A stretch of DNA of 9,042 bases from Lachnospiraceae bacterium (GCA_016291475.1 JAEEXJ010000113.1:1-9042), one strand, 5' to 3'. Counted from the first letter of the stretch, positions 1-6,453 are shown. The notes: generated by a model not told the origin, from the letters alone. Translations and numbers: made by a program.

Positions 1-1061
1 TGAGCGTAAGACTTCCCATCGGAATTTCTTTTTTTACCTTCCAGATAATGTCTTACATCATCGATCTATACAGAGGAAAGTTCCCTGTTCAGAAGAAGAT
101 CGTAAATCTGGCGCTCTATATTTCCTTCTTCCCACAGCTCATCGCAGGTCCCATTGTCAGATATGAGGATATCAACGACCAGCTGGAAAACAGAACAGTT
201 ACCATTGAAAAGTCCGCTGAAGGGATCAGACGTTTTATCCTCGGACTCGGCAAGAAGGTTATCATCGCAAACACGGTTGCTGAAGCTGTAGACAGGATCT
301 ACGCATATAATCCGGATACCCTGTCCGCAAAGGTTGTATGGGTTGCTTCCATTCTCTACACTCTTCAGATCTATTATGATTTCTCCGGTTATTCGGATAT
401 GGCCATCGGTTTGGGCAAAATGTTCGGATTCGAGTTCCTTGAAAACTTCAACTATCCCTATATGTCCACATCCATTTCAGAGTTCTGGCGCAGGTGGCAT
501 ATCTCTCTCGGAACCTGGTTCAGGGAATACCTCTATATCCCCCTGGGCGGCAATAAGAAGGGTAAAAACAGAACCTATCTGAATCTGATAATAGTATTCT
601 TCCTTACCGGATTCTGGCACGGCGCAGGTTTTACTTTCATTTTCTGGGGACTCTATCACGGATTCTTCAGTATCGTCGAAAGACTGGGATTTTCAAAGGT
701 ACTTAAAAAGTGCAAGCCGCTTGCACTGATCTATACATTCTTCGTTGTGAATTTGGGCTGGGTATTTTTCCGAGTCGGCGGACTTAAGAATGCTTTTATC
801 GTAGTTTCCAAGATGTTTACTCCGGGACTTAAGAATTATTACACCCTCGGCGAGATGATGTCCCATAGATGTATGCTCATCGCGGTTCTCGGAATACTCG
901 GTGCGGGAATACTTCAGCTTATCCCCGAAAAGGTGCCGGCGGTTAAGAAGGTTGTAACGAATCCGGTAGTACAGTACGTCTGGTGTGCGGTGATCTTCGG
1001 AATCAGTATATTGCTGCTGGCAAGTAATACGTATAATCCGTTTATTTATTTCAGATTTTAG
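1..1061 (+). CDS. MBOAT-family membrane O-acyltransferase (AlgI/PatA/DltB-like), 5' end outside window
   Basis: Polytopic membrane enzyme that moves an acyl (usually acetyl) group across the membrane onto an exported glycan or polymer. The reading frame is open from base 3 (S-V-R-L-P-I-G-I-S-F-F-T-F-Q-I-M). This is the usual mid-protein MBOAT sequence, so ATG 48 is an internal Met and the gene starts upstream. About 352 residues are visible. Counting from ATG 48, recognisable motifs are YYDFSGYSDMAIG (about 109-121), FWRRWHISLG with H151, and the signature FWHGAGFTFIFWGLYHG with the expected catalytic His191 and a second His204. Several hydrophobic segments follow, up to the C-terminus. The motifs resemble the AlgI branch more than DltB. 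The next gene, 49 bases downstream, is an SGNH-type partner, as in other acetylation modules. The family is near certain; the acceptor glycan is unknown. Confidence 0.93.
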   Translation, partial: SVRLPIGISFFTFQIMSYIIDLYRGKFPVQKKIVNLALYISFFPQLIAGPIVRYEDINDQLENRTVTIEKSAEGIRRFILGLGKKVIIANTVAEAVDRIYAYNPDTLSAKVVWVASILYTLQIYYDFSGYSDMAIGLGKMFGFEFLENFNYPYMSTSISEFWRRWHISLGTWFREYLYIPLGGNKKGKNRTYLNLIIVFFLTGFWHGAGFTFIFWGLYHGFFSIVERLGFSKVLKKCKPLALIYTFFVVNLGWVFFRVGGLKNAFIVVSKMFTPGLKNYYTLGEMMSHRCMLIAVLGILGAGILQLIPEKVPAVKKVVTNPVVQYVWCAVIFGISILLLASNTYNPFIYFRF

Positions 1062-1110
1062 AAAGCCGCACGGGTCCTGATGCCCGAATTAGCCGAATAT
1101 TACAGGAATT

Positions 1111-2250
1111 ATGACAGATAACACTAACAAGAAGAAATTGAATATTAAAGCCATATTTGTACACATCACATTTTGGGGATTCATCCTTTTACTCCCTGTA
1201 GTGTATAAGTTTGTAGGGCCCAGGCTGAACGAGGAAAATAACGAGAACAGAAATCTGGCAGAAATGCCTGAGTTTACCTGGGATACACTGAGTATTTATC
1301 CTCTTGAGTTTGAGGCTTATTACAATGATAATTTCCCCTTCAGAAGTAAGCTGATCACCGCAAACAGCCGTATTGCTTATCAGCTCTTTAATGAAGGCGT
1401 TGGATCCACCATAGTCGGCAAGGACGGATGGCTGTTTTACAATTCCGAGAGCAGTCTGGACGGTTCCAATATCGGTCAGTTCAAGGGTATGGCTACATTT
1501 ACGGAAGAGGAGCTCAGACAGGCAGCCGAAAGCCTGGAAGCTACCGCTGCATGGTGTGAGGAGCATGACATGGAATTCGTTCTCATGATCTGCCCCAACA
1601 AGGAGCGTATGTATTCCGAATATATGCCGGATCAGTATATTCCCGGAATCGCAGAGGAGTATTGCAATACTGACCAGCTTATCGAATACCTCAGGGAAAA
1701 TACCGATATCAGGGTGGTCTGGGCTTATGAGGATCTTCTCGAATATAAGAACGATCACCCCGATACTCCTGTTTATTATCATCTGGATACCCATTGGAAC
1801 TATATGGGCGGGTATTTGGGTGCGCGTGCCCTTCTCAGGGAGCTTGGAATCGAAATACCTTCTCCCGATGAAAGAAATGTAACTCCCAGAGAACTCCATT
1901 TTGGAGACCTTGTTATGCTCATGAATCTCGGGGCAAGCGATCTTTTTAACGATACGGATTATAAATTCGAGGGATATCCCGTGGATGGAATGCAGATGCT
2001 TTCCGATAACGTGAACGGTATCCTGTCATATCAGAATCCCGGAAGAGACCCCAGAAATGTTGTGATCTACAGAGATTCCTTCTGTAATATCATGAGGTAC
2101 TTCCTCGGAGAGCAGTTCAATACCACCAATATGATCCCCAAAGAGTACTGGGATCCCTCCATTCTTGAAAACGGAGAGTGTGATGTTCTGGTTTATGAGA
2201 TGACAGAGAGGTTTGTCAGCAGGCTGGTTGATGAACACATTCAGCCATAA
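1111..2250 (+). CDS. AlgX/AlgJ- or DHHW-like SGNH hydrolase-type protein, partner of the MBOAT
   Basis: Predicted membrane-anchored extracellular protein of 379 residues that probably works with the upstream MBOAT in O-acetylating a glycan. A lysine-rich N-terminus is followed by one hydrophobic segment (about residues 14-32) and then an outer domain. The domain has the AlgX/AlgJ-type landmarks: KDGWLFYN (about 105-112), CPNKERMYSEYMP, HLDTHWNYMGG with Asp226 and His228, and YRDSF with Ser323. Asp, His and Ser in this order match the SGNH catalytic triad of alginate acetylation proteins, so the protein looks catalytically intact. The start ATG has only a weak upstream match (CAGGA), consistent with co-transcription with the MBOAT gene. 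The substrate cannot be read from the sequence. It may be a flagellar glycan given the neighbours, but an exopolysaccharide or wall polymer is equally possible. Confidence 0.85.
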   Translation: MTDNTNKKKLNIKAIFVHITFWGFILLLPVVYKFVGPRLNEENNENRNLAEMPEFTWDTLSIYPLEFEAYYNDNFPFRSKLITANSRIAYQLFNEGVGSTIVGKDGWLFYNSESSLDGSNIGQFKGMATFTEEELRQAAESLEATAAWCEEHDMEFVLMICPNKERMYSEYMPDQYIPGIAEEYCNTDQLIEYLRENTDIRVVWAYEDLLEYKNDHPDTPVYYHLDTHWNYMGGYLGARALLRELGIEIPSPDERNVTPRELHFGDLVMLMNLGASDLFNDTDYKFEGYPVDGMQMLSDNVNGILSYQNPGRDPRNVVIYRDSFCNIMRYFLGEQFNTTNMIPKEYWDPSILENGECDVLVYEMTERFVSRLVDEHIQP

Positions 2251-2256
2251 CACTTG

Positions 2257-2290
2257 TATTTTTATAAAAAACGCTATATTTTTATAAAAA
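2257..2290. repeat. Two-copy AT-only direct repeat upstream of the flaG promoter
   Basis: The 14-mer TATTTTTATAAAAA occurs at 2257-2270 and again at 2277-2290, a 20-bp period that places both copies on the same face of the helix. Each copy contains the near-palindrome TTTTTATAAAAA. The shorter core TTTATAAAAA recurs at 5405-5414 upstream of the fliC1 promoter. It could be an UP-like element, a regulator site or simply AT-rich promoter DNA. Confidence 0.6.
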
Positions 2291-2294
2291 GGGG

Positions 2295-2322
2295 TAATTT
2301 TTCGGCAAAGGAATGCCGATGT
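2295..2322 (+). promoter_or_regulatory. Candidate sigma-28 (SigD/FliA-type) promoter of flaG operon
   Basis: A -10 element GCCGATGT (2315-2322) closely matches the sigma-28 consensus GCCGATAA/T. A -35-like TAAT (2295-2298) lies 16 bases upstream. The implied transcript starts near 2328, giving a leader of about 115 bases before flaG. The better TAAA at 2285-2288 is too far away (26 bases). A 6-bp inverted repeat, TCGGCA (2302-2307) and TGCCGA (2314-2319), overlaps the -10. The operon content (late flagellar genes) fits this sigma factor. Confidence 0.7.
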
Positions 2323-2399
2323 AAGGGATAGAAAAGTATATTCAGCTATTTTTGTACCCTTTTATAGACGAGAAAGGTATTAGAAACCGTTAACCCTAA

Positions 2400-2419
2400 G
2401 GATGGTAAGGAAAGCATCC
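2400..2419 (+). promoter_or_regulatory. flaG leader hairpin with GGA in the loop (candidate CsrA site)
   Basis: GGATG (2400-2404) pairs with CATCC (2415-2419) around the loop GTAAGGAAAG. The decamer GGTAAGGAAA (2404-2413) is identical to one in the fliC1 leader at 5481-5490. GGA displayed in a hairpin loop near the ribosome binding site is the known recognition form for CsrA, which represses flagellin translation in Bacillus subtilis. Regulation here is inferred; the stem is only 5 bp. Confidence 0.45.
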
Positions 2420-2431
2420 GATATATCACAT

Positions 2432-2441
2432 GGAGGTGATC
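2432..2441 (+). promoter_or_regulatory. Extended Shine-Dalgarno of flaG
   Basis: GGAGGTGATC is an unusually long, perfect complement to the 3' end of 16S rRNA, placed just before ATG 2445. It fixes the flaG start and predicts strong translation unless it is masked by a regulator. Confidence 0.85.
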
Positions 2442-2444
2442 TGA

Positions 2445-2888
2445 ATGTCAATCGAACCTATTAATAGTGTAATGAGTATTCAGCAGCAGACTTATGCTCC
2501 GGTATCTAAGCCGGCTAATACGTCTGCTGATTCTGCTGAGATTCGTGCAAGTGTTGACTCTGCAGCTCCTGCTCTTGAGGACATTGCAGTCGTCGATAAC
2601 GCATCTCAGAAGGGAAATGCTGATAATTCCCAGAATTCGGATGCACGTCAGGATAATCCCCAGGCATCCATGGATCAGCTTAAGAAAGCTGTTGAGAAGA
2701 TCAACGGAGCCCAGATGGAGGATTCTGAGGCTGTATTCGGTTTCCATGAAGAGACTAACAGAGTAACCATTAAGATAGTAGATAAGAAGACCAAAGAAGT
2801 CATTAAAGAGCTTCCTCCCGAGAAGACCCTTGATATGATCGCTAAGGTTTGGGAGATGGCCGGACTCTTTGTAAACGAACAAAGATAA
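2445..2888 (+). CDS. flaG: FlaG family flagellar protein
   Basis: Protein of 147 residues. The C-terminal half (about residues 76-147) is the FlaG domain: a helical start (MDQLKKAVEKIN), then FGFHEETNRVTIKIVDKKT and the family hallmark EVIKELPPEKTLDMIAKVWEMAG. Residues 1-75 are a low-complexity Ala/Ser/Asn/Asp-rich stretch with no hydrophobic segment, likely flexible. FlaG proteins influence filament length and in Gram-positives sit directly before fliD, as here. It is the first gene of the operon; its stop overlaps the fliD ribosome binding site, and fliD starts 13 bases later. The start is set by the strong GGAGGTGATC. The family call is firm; the exact biochemical role of FlaG is poorly known in general. 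Confidence 0.93.
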   Translation: MSIEPINSVMSIQQQTYAPVSKPANTSADSAEIRASVDSAAPALEDIAVVDNASQKGNADNSQNSDARQDNPQASMDQLKKAVEKINGAQMEDSEAVFGFHEETNRVTIKIVDKKTKEVIKELPPEKTLDMIAKVWEMAGLFVNEQR

Positions 2889-2901
2889 AGGAGGGTGAGC
2901 T

Positions 2902-4449
2902 ATGTCAGATAAAATGAGAATGAGCGGCTTGATATCCGGCATGGATACGGATTCCGTAATAGAAGCCCTCGTAAGTAACAAAAAGCAGAAAGTTACCACC
3001 GCTAAGAATGACCAGAAGAAACTTGAGTGGAAACAGACCATTTATGATGGCATAAATACCAATATAAAGAGTTTATTCCAATCCCATATTTCAAATATGA
3101 GATTTTCCAGTTCGTACAGCAAGATGAAGACGTCTGTTTCTAATACTTCCGTTGCAAGTGTTGTAACCGGTGACGGAGCTGTTAATGCGACTCAGAAGCT
3201 TCGCGTAAAACAACTGGCCAAGAGCGCATACTTGACAGGAAAAGACCTTAACGGAGAAAGCAAGGATAAAACCTTTACCGCCTCAAGCAAACTGTCCGAT
3301 CTTGGATTTACCGGAGAGGGAGATAACATTAGTCTCAGTATAGGCGGAAAGGCGCAGGATCCTCTGGCTGTGACCGGTGAGACGACTATTTCCGATGTTT
3401 TAACGTACCTTAAGGATGCCGGATTGAACGCCTCTTTTGATGAGGAAACTCAGAGATTTTTTGTTAGCGCTAAATCAACCGGATCATCCAAAGATTTCAC
3501 TCTTTCCGATGGCGGAAACGGAGCTCTTTCAGCTCTTGGACTTCAGGTTGCAACCGATTCTCAGAAGAATGCTACAGGTTTCAATCAAACACAGTATGCT
3601 TCCAAGATTGACGGTTCCGACGCGGAAATCTATCTGAATGATGCCAAGTTTACCGGAGATACCAATACATTTAAGATAAACGGTCTTACCATCACAGCTC
3701 TTGACGAGACCGGAGACAAGGAGATTACTCTTACCACTTCTACTGACACCAGTGGCATATATGACATGATCAAGAATATGATCAGTCAGTATAACAAGAC
3801 TATCAACGAGATTGATAAGTATTACAATGCCGATTCAGCCAGAAAATATTCCATGCTTACCGACGAACAGAAGGAAGCAATGAAGGATAAAGAGGTTGAA
3901 GAGTACGAGAATAAGATCAAATCAGGTTTGTTGAGAAGTGATTCCAATTTGTCCACACTTCGTAGTCTTTTCAGCGAGGCTTTTAGCACAGGAATTGAGA
4001 TTGGGGACCAAACATATCATTTGTCGGATTTTGGAATTGCTACGGGAAGCTATTTCAATACTCCGGACAATGAGAAGCATGCACTTCATATTGATGGCGA
4101 CCCCGATGATTCTCTTGTCAAGGATAAGACAGATAAACTGACTGAAATGATCGCATCTGATCCTGAGCTTGTAACTGAGTTTTTTACTAAGTTATCTCAG
4201 AATCTGTATACAAAACTCGACGGAATTTCGAAATCTGTCAGTGGATACAGAAGCTATGGTAGTTTCTATGATGATAAGAAGATGAAATCCGATTATGACG
4301 GATTCAATAAAACTATCAAGGATCTTGAGCAGAAAGCCAATGATTATGAGGATAAGCTGTATAGACAGTTCTCATCAATGGAAACCGCGCTCGCAAATCT
4401 TCAGAAGAAGAGCAGTGCACTTGCCGGACTTCTCGGAACAGGTTCGTGA
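2902..4449 (+). CDS. fliD: Flagellar filament cap / hook-associated protein 2 (FliD)
   Basis: FliD forms the cap at the growing filament tip and guides insertion of exported flagellin subunits. The protein has 515 residues, a normal length for the family. The N-terminal FliD_N region carries RMSGLISGMDTDSVIEALV (about residues 6-24) followed by the usual coiled-coil helix. The motif IDGSDAEIYLN (236-246) marks the start of the FliD_C domain. The C-terminus (about 462-510) is a heptad-rich helix (DYDGFNKTIKDLEQKANDYE and onward) that packs in the cap's leg domain. The middle (about 90-235), rich in Ser, Thr and Gly, is the variable surface-exposed part. AAGGAGG at 2888-2894 overlaps the flaG stop codon, so translation is probably coupled. 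fliS follows after 25 bases. Confidence 0.96.
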   Translation: MSDKMRMSGLISGMDTDSVIEALVSNKKQKVTTAKNDQKKLEWKQTIYDGINTNIKSLFQSHISNMRFSSSYSKMKTSVSNTSVASVVTGDGAVNATQKLRVKQLAKSAYLTGKDLNGESKDKTFTASSKLSDLGFTGEGDNISLSIGGKAQDPLAVTGETTISDVLTYLKDAGLNASFDEETQRFFVSAKSTGSSKDFTLSDGGNGALSALGLQVATDSQKNATGFNQTQYASKIDGSDAEIYLNDAKFTGDTNTFKINGLTITALDETGDKEITLTTSTDTSGIYDMIKNMISQYNKTINEIDKYYNADSARKYSMLTDEQKEAMKDKEVEEYENKIKSGLLRSDSNLSTLRSLFSEAFSTGIEIGDQTYHLSDFGIATGSYFNTPDNEKHALHIDGDPDDSLVKDKTDKLTEMIASDPELVTEFFTKLSQNLYTKLDGISKSVSGYRSYGSFYDDKKMKSDYDGFNKTIKDLEQKANDYEDKLYRQFSSMETALANLQKKSSALAGLLGTGS

Positions 4450-4474
4450 TAAAATACACTAAGGAGATAAAGGA

Positions 4475-4861
4475 ATGCCTTTACCCAATGCGTATCAGCA
4501 ATATGCCAACAACAAAGTTATGACCGCTTCCCCTGCAGAGCTTACTCTTATGCTCTATGACGGGGCAATCAAATTTCTTAACATTGCCTCCGGCGCCATA
4601 GAGGAAAAGGATATACAGAAGGCTCATACCAATATATTGAAGGCTGAGCATATAATCGATTACCTCAGGCAGACTCTTGATATGAAGTATGCCGTAGCTC
4701 AGGACTTCGAAAATATTTATTCATACCTGTCCCAGAGGCTTATCGAGGCCAACCTCAAGAAGGATCCCGAGATCATTCAGGAAGTAAACGGACATCTTCA
4801 TTCCGTGAGAGATACATGGAAGGAAGTCATGAAGAAGAACGGAATAACCTGGAGAACCTGA
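4475..4861 (+). CDS. fliS: Flagellin export chaperone FliS
   Basis: FliS binds the flagellin C-terminus in the cytoplasm, stops premature polymerisation and delivers flagellin to the export gate. The 128-residue length is standard. The N-terminal signature NAYQQYANNKVMTASPAELTL, then MLYDGAIKFL, is textbook FliS, and the rest is predicted to be an all-helical bundle. AAGGAG at 4461-4466 lies 8 bases before the ATG. The gene is embedded between fliD and a second chaperone gene in one operon. Its natural clients, the two flagellins, are encoded about 700 and 1800 bases downstream under separate promoters. Confidence 0.97.
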   Translation: MPLPNAYQQYANNKVMTASPAELTLMLYDGAIKFLNIASGAIEEKDIQKAHTNILKAEHIIDYLRQTLDMKYAVAQDFENIYSYLSQRLIEANLKKDPEIIQEVNGHLHSVRDTWKEVMKKNGITWRT

Positions 4862-4872
4862 TAGGAGAGAGT

Positions 4873-5352
4873 ATGGAAGATTATCTGCAGCTTTTGGAAG
4901 AATCTTTGGTCAGGAAGATCAAAGTGCTGGACAAGATCGAAGAGTTTGATCTGAAGCAAAAAGAGGTACTTTCTTCGGACGATGCTACCCCCGATTTCGA
5001 GAAATTTGATTCATATATAGAAGAAAAAGGAAAACTTATAGAAGAATTGAATTCTCTGGATGACGGATTTGAGGCTCTTTACGAAAGGGTTGCGGATACA
5101 CTGAAGAGTGATATACCCGGGAATGCATCTAAGATCAGAAAACTTCAGGAACTTATCCGTGAGATAACAGATAAGAGCGTCGAAATCCAGAAGCAGGAAG
5201 CTGAAAATAAGGCGTTGGTCGAGAAATACTTCAGAAGTGCCAGGGGAGGCATAGGAAAGGGCAGAAATTCCCTGAATGCAGCCTACAGTTATTTCCAGGC
5301 CCAAAGGGGCATAAGTGGTGCCGACTCTCTGTACGTGGATTCCAAACAATAA
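4873..5352 (+). CDS. FlgN/FliT-like flagellar export chaperone
   Basis: Small acidic, almost fully helical protein of 159 residues (MEDYLQLLEESLVRK...) with long amphipathic helices, no signal peptide and no membrane segment. It ends in LYVDSKQ, like the short Asp/Lys tails of FlgN-type proteins. The frame is open back to an ATG at 4816, but that start would overlap fliS by 46 bases and has no ribosome binding site. ATG 4873 is preceded by AGGAG (4863-4867), begins 11 bases after the fliS stop, and is chosen. FlgN proteins chaperone the hook-filament junction proteins FlgK/FlgL; FliT chaperones FliD and follows fliS in Bacillus. Position favours a FliT-like role, length and C-terminus favour FlgN. 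It is the last gene of the operon before a terminator. Confidence 0.75.
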   Translation: MEDYLQLLEESLVRKIKVLDKIEEFDLKQKEVLSSDDATPDFEKFDSYIEEKGKLIEELNSLDDGFEALYERVADTLKSDIPGNASKIRKLQELIREITDKSVEIQKQEAENKALVEKYFRSARGGIGKGRNSLNAAYSYFQAQRGISGADSLYVDSKQ

Positions 5353-5365
5353 AAAATGTGTTTTT

Positions 5366-5399
5366 AAAGGGCGAAAACATGAGTTTTCGCTCTTTTTTT
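5366..5399 (+). terminator. Intrinsic terminator of the flaG-fliD-fliS-chaperone operon
   Basis: A 13-bp stem (5366-5378 with 5383-5395, core GCGAAAAC/GTTTTCGC, one G-U pair) closes a 4-base loop ATGA and runs into seven Ts (5393-5399). It starts 14 bases after the chaperone stop codon and separates this operon from the fliC1 promoter. Confidence 0.93.
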
Positions 5400-5440
5400 G
5401 AAAATTTATAAAAAAAGTTATATTTTTTTCTTTAATGGGG

Positions 5441-5467
5441 TAAAGTATTTAAGTGAGGGGCCGATAT
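5441..5467 (+). promoter_or_regulatory. Sigma-28 (SigD/FliA-type) promoter of fliC1
   Basis: TAAA (5441-5444), a 15-base spacer and GCCGATAT (5460-5467) form a perfect SigD-type promoter. Transcription should start near 5474, giving a leader of about 105 bases. It is the best sigma-28 match in the window, so fliC1 is likely the strongest of the three sigma-28 units at the promoter level. AT-rich DNA at 5400-5434 precedes it. Confidence 0.92.
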
Positions 5468-5478
5468 ATAGAGTGTAA

Positions 5479-5503
5479 GCGGTAAGGAAAATAAATAAAC
5501 CGC
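5479..5503 (+). promoter_or_regulatory. fliC1 leader hairpin 1 with AAGGAAA loop (candidate CsrA site)
   Basis: GCGGT (5479-5483) pairs with ACCGC (5499-5503) around a 15-base loop holding AAGGAAAATAAATAA. The sequence GGTAAGGAAA (5481-5490) is shared exactly with the flaG leader. A GGA in a loop plus a second GGA within the Shine-Dalgarno (5564-5570) is the two-site arrangement known for CsrA control of hag in Bacillus. Function is inferred. Confidence 0.5.
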
Positions 5504-5543
5504 CAAATATGGAAATTGTAAACCGGTAATGCCCCGCCAAATA
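5500..5543 (+). repeat. Direct repeat CCGCCAAATA in the fliC1 leader
   Basis: CCGCCAAATA occurs at 5500-5509 and 5534-5543. Each copy begins with CCGC, which can pair with GCGG at 5479-5482, so the leader has two alternative partners for the same 5' strand. The second copy also overlaps the stem of the hairpin at 5529-5553, making the two folds mutually exclusive. Confidence 0.55.
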
Positions 5544-5553
5544 ATAGGGGCGT
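5529..5553 (+). promoter_or_regulatory. fliC1 leader hairpin 2, just upstream of the ribosome binding site
   Basis: ATGCCCC (5529-5535) pairs with GGGGCGT (5547-5553; 7 bp, one G-U pair) around an 11-base loop. It ends 10 bases before the AAGGAGG (5564-5570). There is no following T run, so it is not a terminator. It may stabilise the abundant flagellin mRNA or shape ribosome access. Confidence 0.5.
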
Positions 5554-5578
5554 GGGCACAATCAAGGAGGAAAATATT

Positions 5579-6403
5579 ATGGTAGTTCAGCACAATCTTA
5601 CAGCACAGAATTCAAACAGAATGCTCGGTCTTACAACTAATTCACTTGCTAAGTCGACCGAAAAGCTTTCTTCAGGTTATAAGATCAACCGTGCAGCAGA
5701 TAACGCAGCAGGACTTGCAATCTCCGAGAAGATGAGACGTCAGGTAAGGGGACTTACCCAGGCTTCTTCAAACGCACAGGACGGAATCTCCTGCGTACAG
5801 ACAGCAGAAGGCGCACTCAACGAAGTACATGATATGCTTCAGAGAATGAACGAGCTCGCTGTTCAGGCTGCTAACGACACCAACATGACCACTGACAGAA
5901 CCTATATCAAGTCAGAGCTTGATGCCCTTTCAGAGGAAATCAGCCGTGTCGCTACTACTACCACTTTCAACGAGCAGAGCTTACTTGATGGAAATTTCAA
6001 GGGCAAGAAGCTCCAGGTTGGTTCTGAAAATGACGTAGATCAGACTATAACCATCAGCATCGAAGCAATGAGCGCAGGCTCAATCGGCGTAGGTAAGAGC
6101 AATCTTGATGTTACCAGCAATGCTAACGCAAGAGCTACTATCGATCACATCAAGTCAGCAATGACCGCGGTCAGCACTCAGAGATCTGATCTCGGTGCAG
6201 TTCAGAACAGACTTGAGCACACCATCGCAAACCTTGACAACGTAGTTGAGAATACTACCGCAGCTGAGAGCCGTATTCGTGATACCGATATGGCAACCGA
6301 AATGGTTAAGTTCTCTAACCAGAACATCCTTCAGCAGGCAGGTCAGGCAATGCTTTCTCAGGCTAACCAGTCCAATCAGGGTGTTCTCAGCCTCCTTCAG
6401 TAA
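5579..6403 (+). CDS. fliC: Flagellin, copy 1
   Basis: Filament subunit of 274 residues, exported through the flagellar type III system and capped by FliD. It is a compact flagellin made of D0/D1 only: an N-terminal domain (1-about 140, with LSSGYKINRAADNAAGLAISEKM at 30-52 and LQRMNELAVQAAN at 87-99) and a C-terminal domain (about 185-274, ending QANQSNQGVLSLLQ), with a very short linker and no D2/D3 domains. The frame extends to GTG 5552, but ATG 5579 is chosen. It has AAGGAGG (5564-5570) 8 bases upstream, gives the same N-terminus as the second copy, and the longer form would translate through the ribosome binding site. A single Cys72 lies in the N-terminal D1 helix. It differs from copy 2 at residues 10, 20-22, 24, 40, 64, 142, 152, 153, 162, 208, 260 and 274. 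Confidence 0.97.
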   Translation: MVVQHNLTAQNSNRMLGLTTNSLAKSTEKLSSGYKINRAADNAAGLAISEKMRRQVRGLTQASSNAQDGISCVQTAEGALNEVHDMLQRMNELAVQAANDTNMTTDRTYIKSELDALSEEISRVATTTTFNEQSLLDGNFKGKKLQVGSENDVDQTITISIEAMSAGSIGVGKSNLDVTSNANARATIDHIKSAMTAVSTQRSDLGAVQNRLEHTIANLDNVVENTTAAESRIRDTDMATEMVKFSNQNILQQAGQAMLSQANQSNQGVLSLLQ

Positions 6404-6425
6404 TAACCGGATAAATAAATACATC

Positions 6426-6453
6426 AGAGGAGACCGAAAGGTCTCCTCTTTTT
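6426..6453 (+). terminator. Intrinsic terminator of fliC1
   Basis: AGAGGAGACC (6426-6435), a GAAA tetraloop and GGTCTCCTCT (6440-6449) form a perfect 10-bp stem followed by five Ts (6449-6453). It begins 22 bases after the fliC1 stop. The stem is identical to that behind fliC2. Confidence 0.95.

Noticed and set aside
48..50. ATG 48 as the start of the MBOAT gene
   Set aside because: The frame is open to the window edge and the preceding codons encode RLPIGISFFTFQ, a conserved interior MBOAT stretch; the gene is truncated by the window.
1071..1086. CGGG/CCCG hairpin between the MBOAT and SGNH genes as a terminator
   Set aside because: Only 4 bp, with no T run after it, and the downstream gene appears co-transcribed.
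1189..1899. 236-codon open frame on the minus strand
   Set aside because: It is antisense to the well-supported SGNH-type gene, with no recognisable domain or ribosome binding site; a coding shadow.
2285..2288. TAAA as the -35 of the flaG sigma-28 promoter
   Set aside because: The gap to GCCGATGT is 26 bases, far beyond the usual 14-16; TAAT at 2295 fits better.
2448..3041. 197-codon open frame on the minus strand
   Set aside because: It runs antisense through flaG and the conserved start of fliD and has a low-complexity Leu/Ser/Ile composition typical of a shadow.
4816..4872. Longer 178-residue form of the chaperone starting inside fliS
   Set aside because: It has no ribosome binding site and overlaps fliS by 46 bases, whereas ATG 4873 has AGGAG upstream and begins with a typical chaperone helix.
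5552..5578. GTG start giving flagellin copy 1 nine extra residues
   Set aside because: The extension would translate the AAGGAGG ribosome binding site, and copy 2 begins at the position equivalent to ATG 5579.
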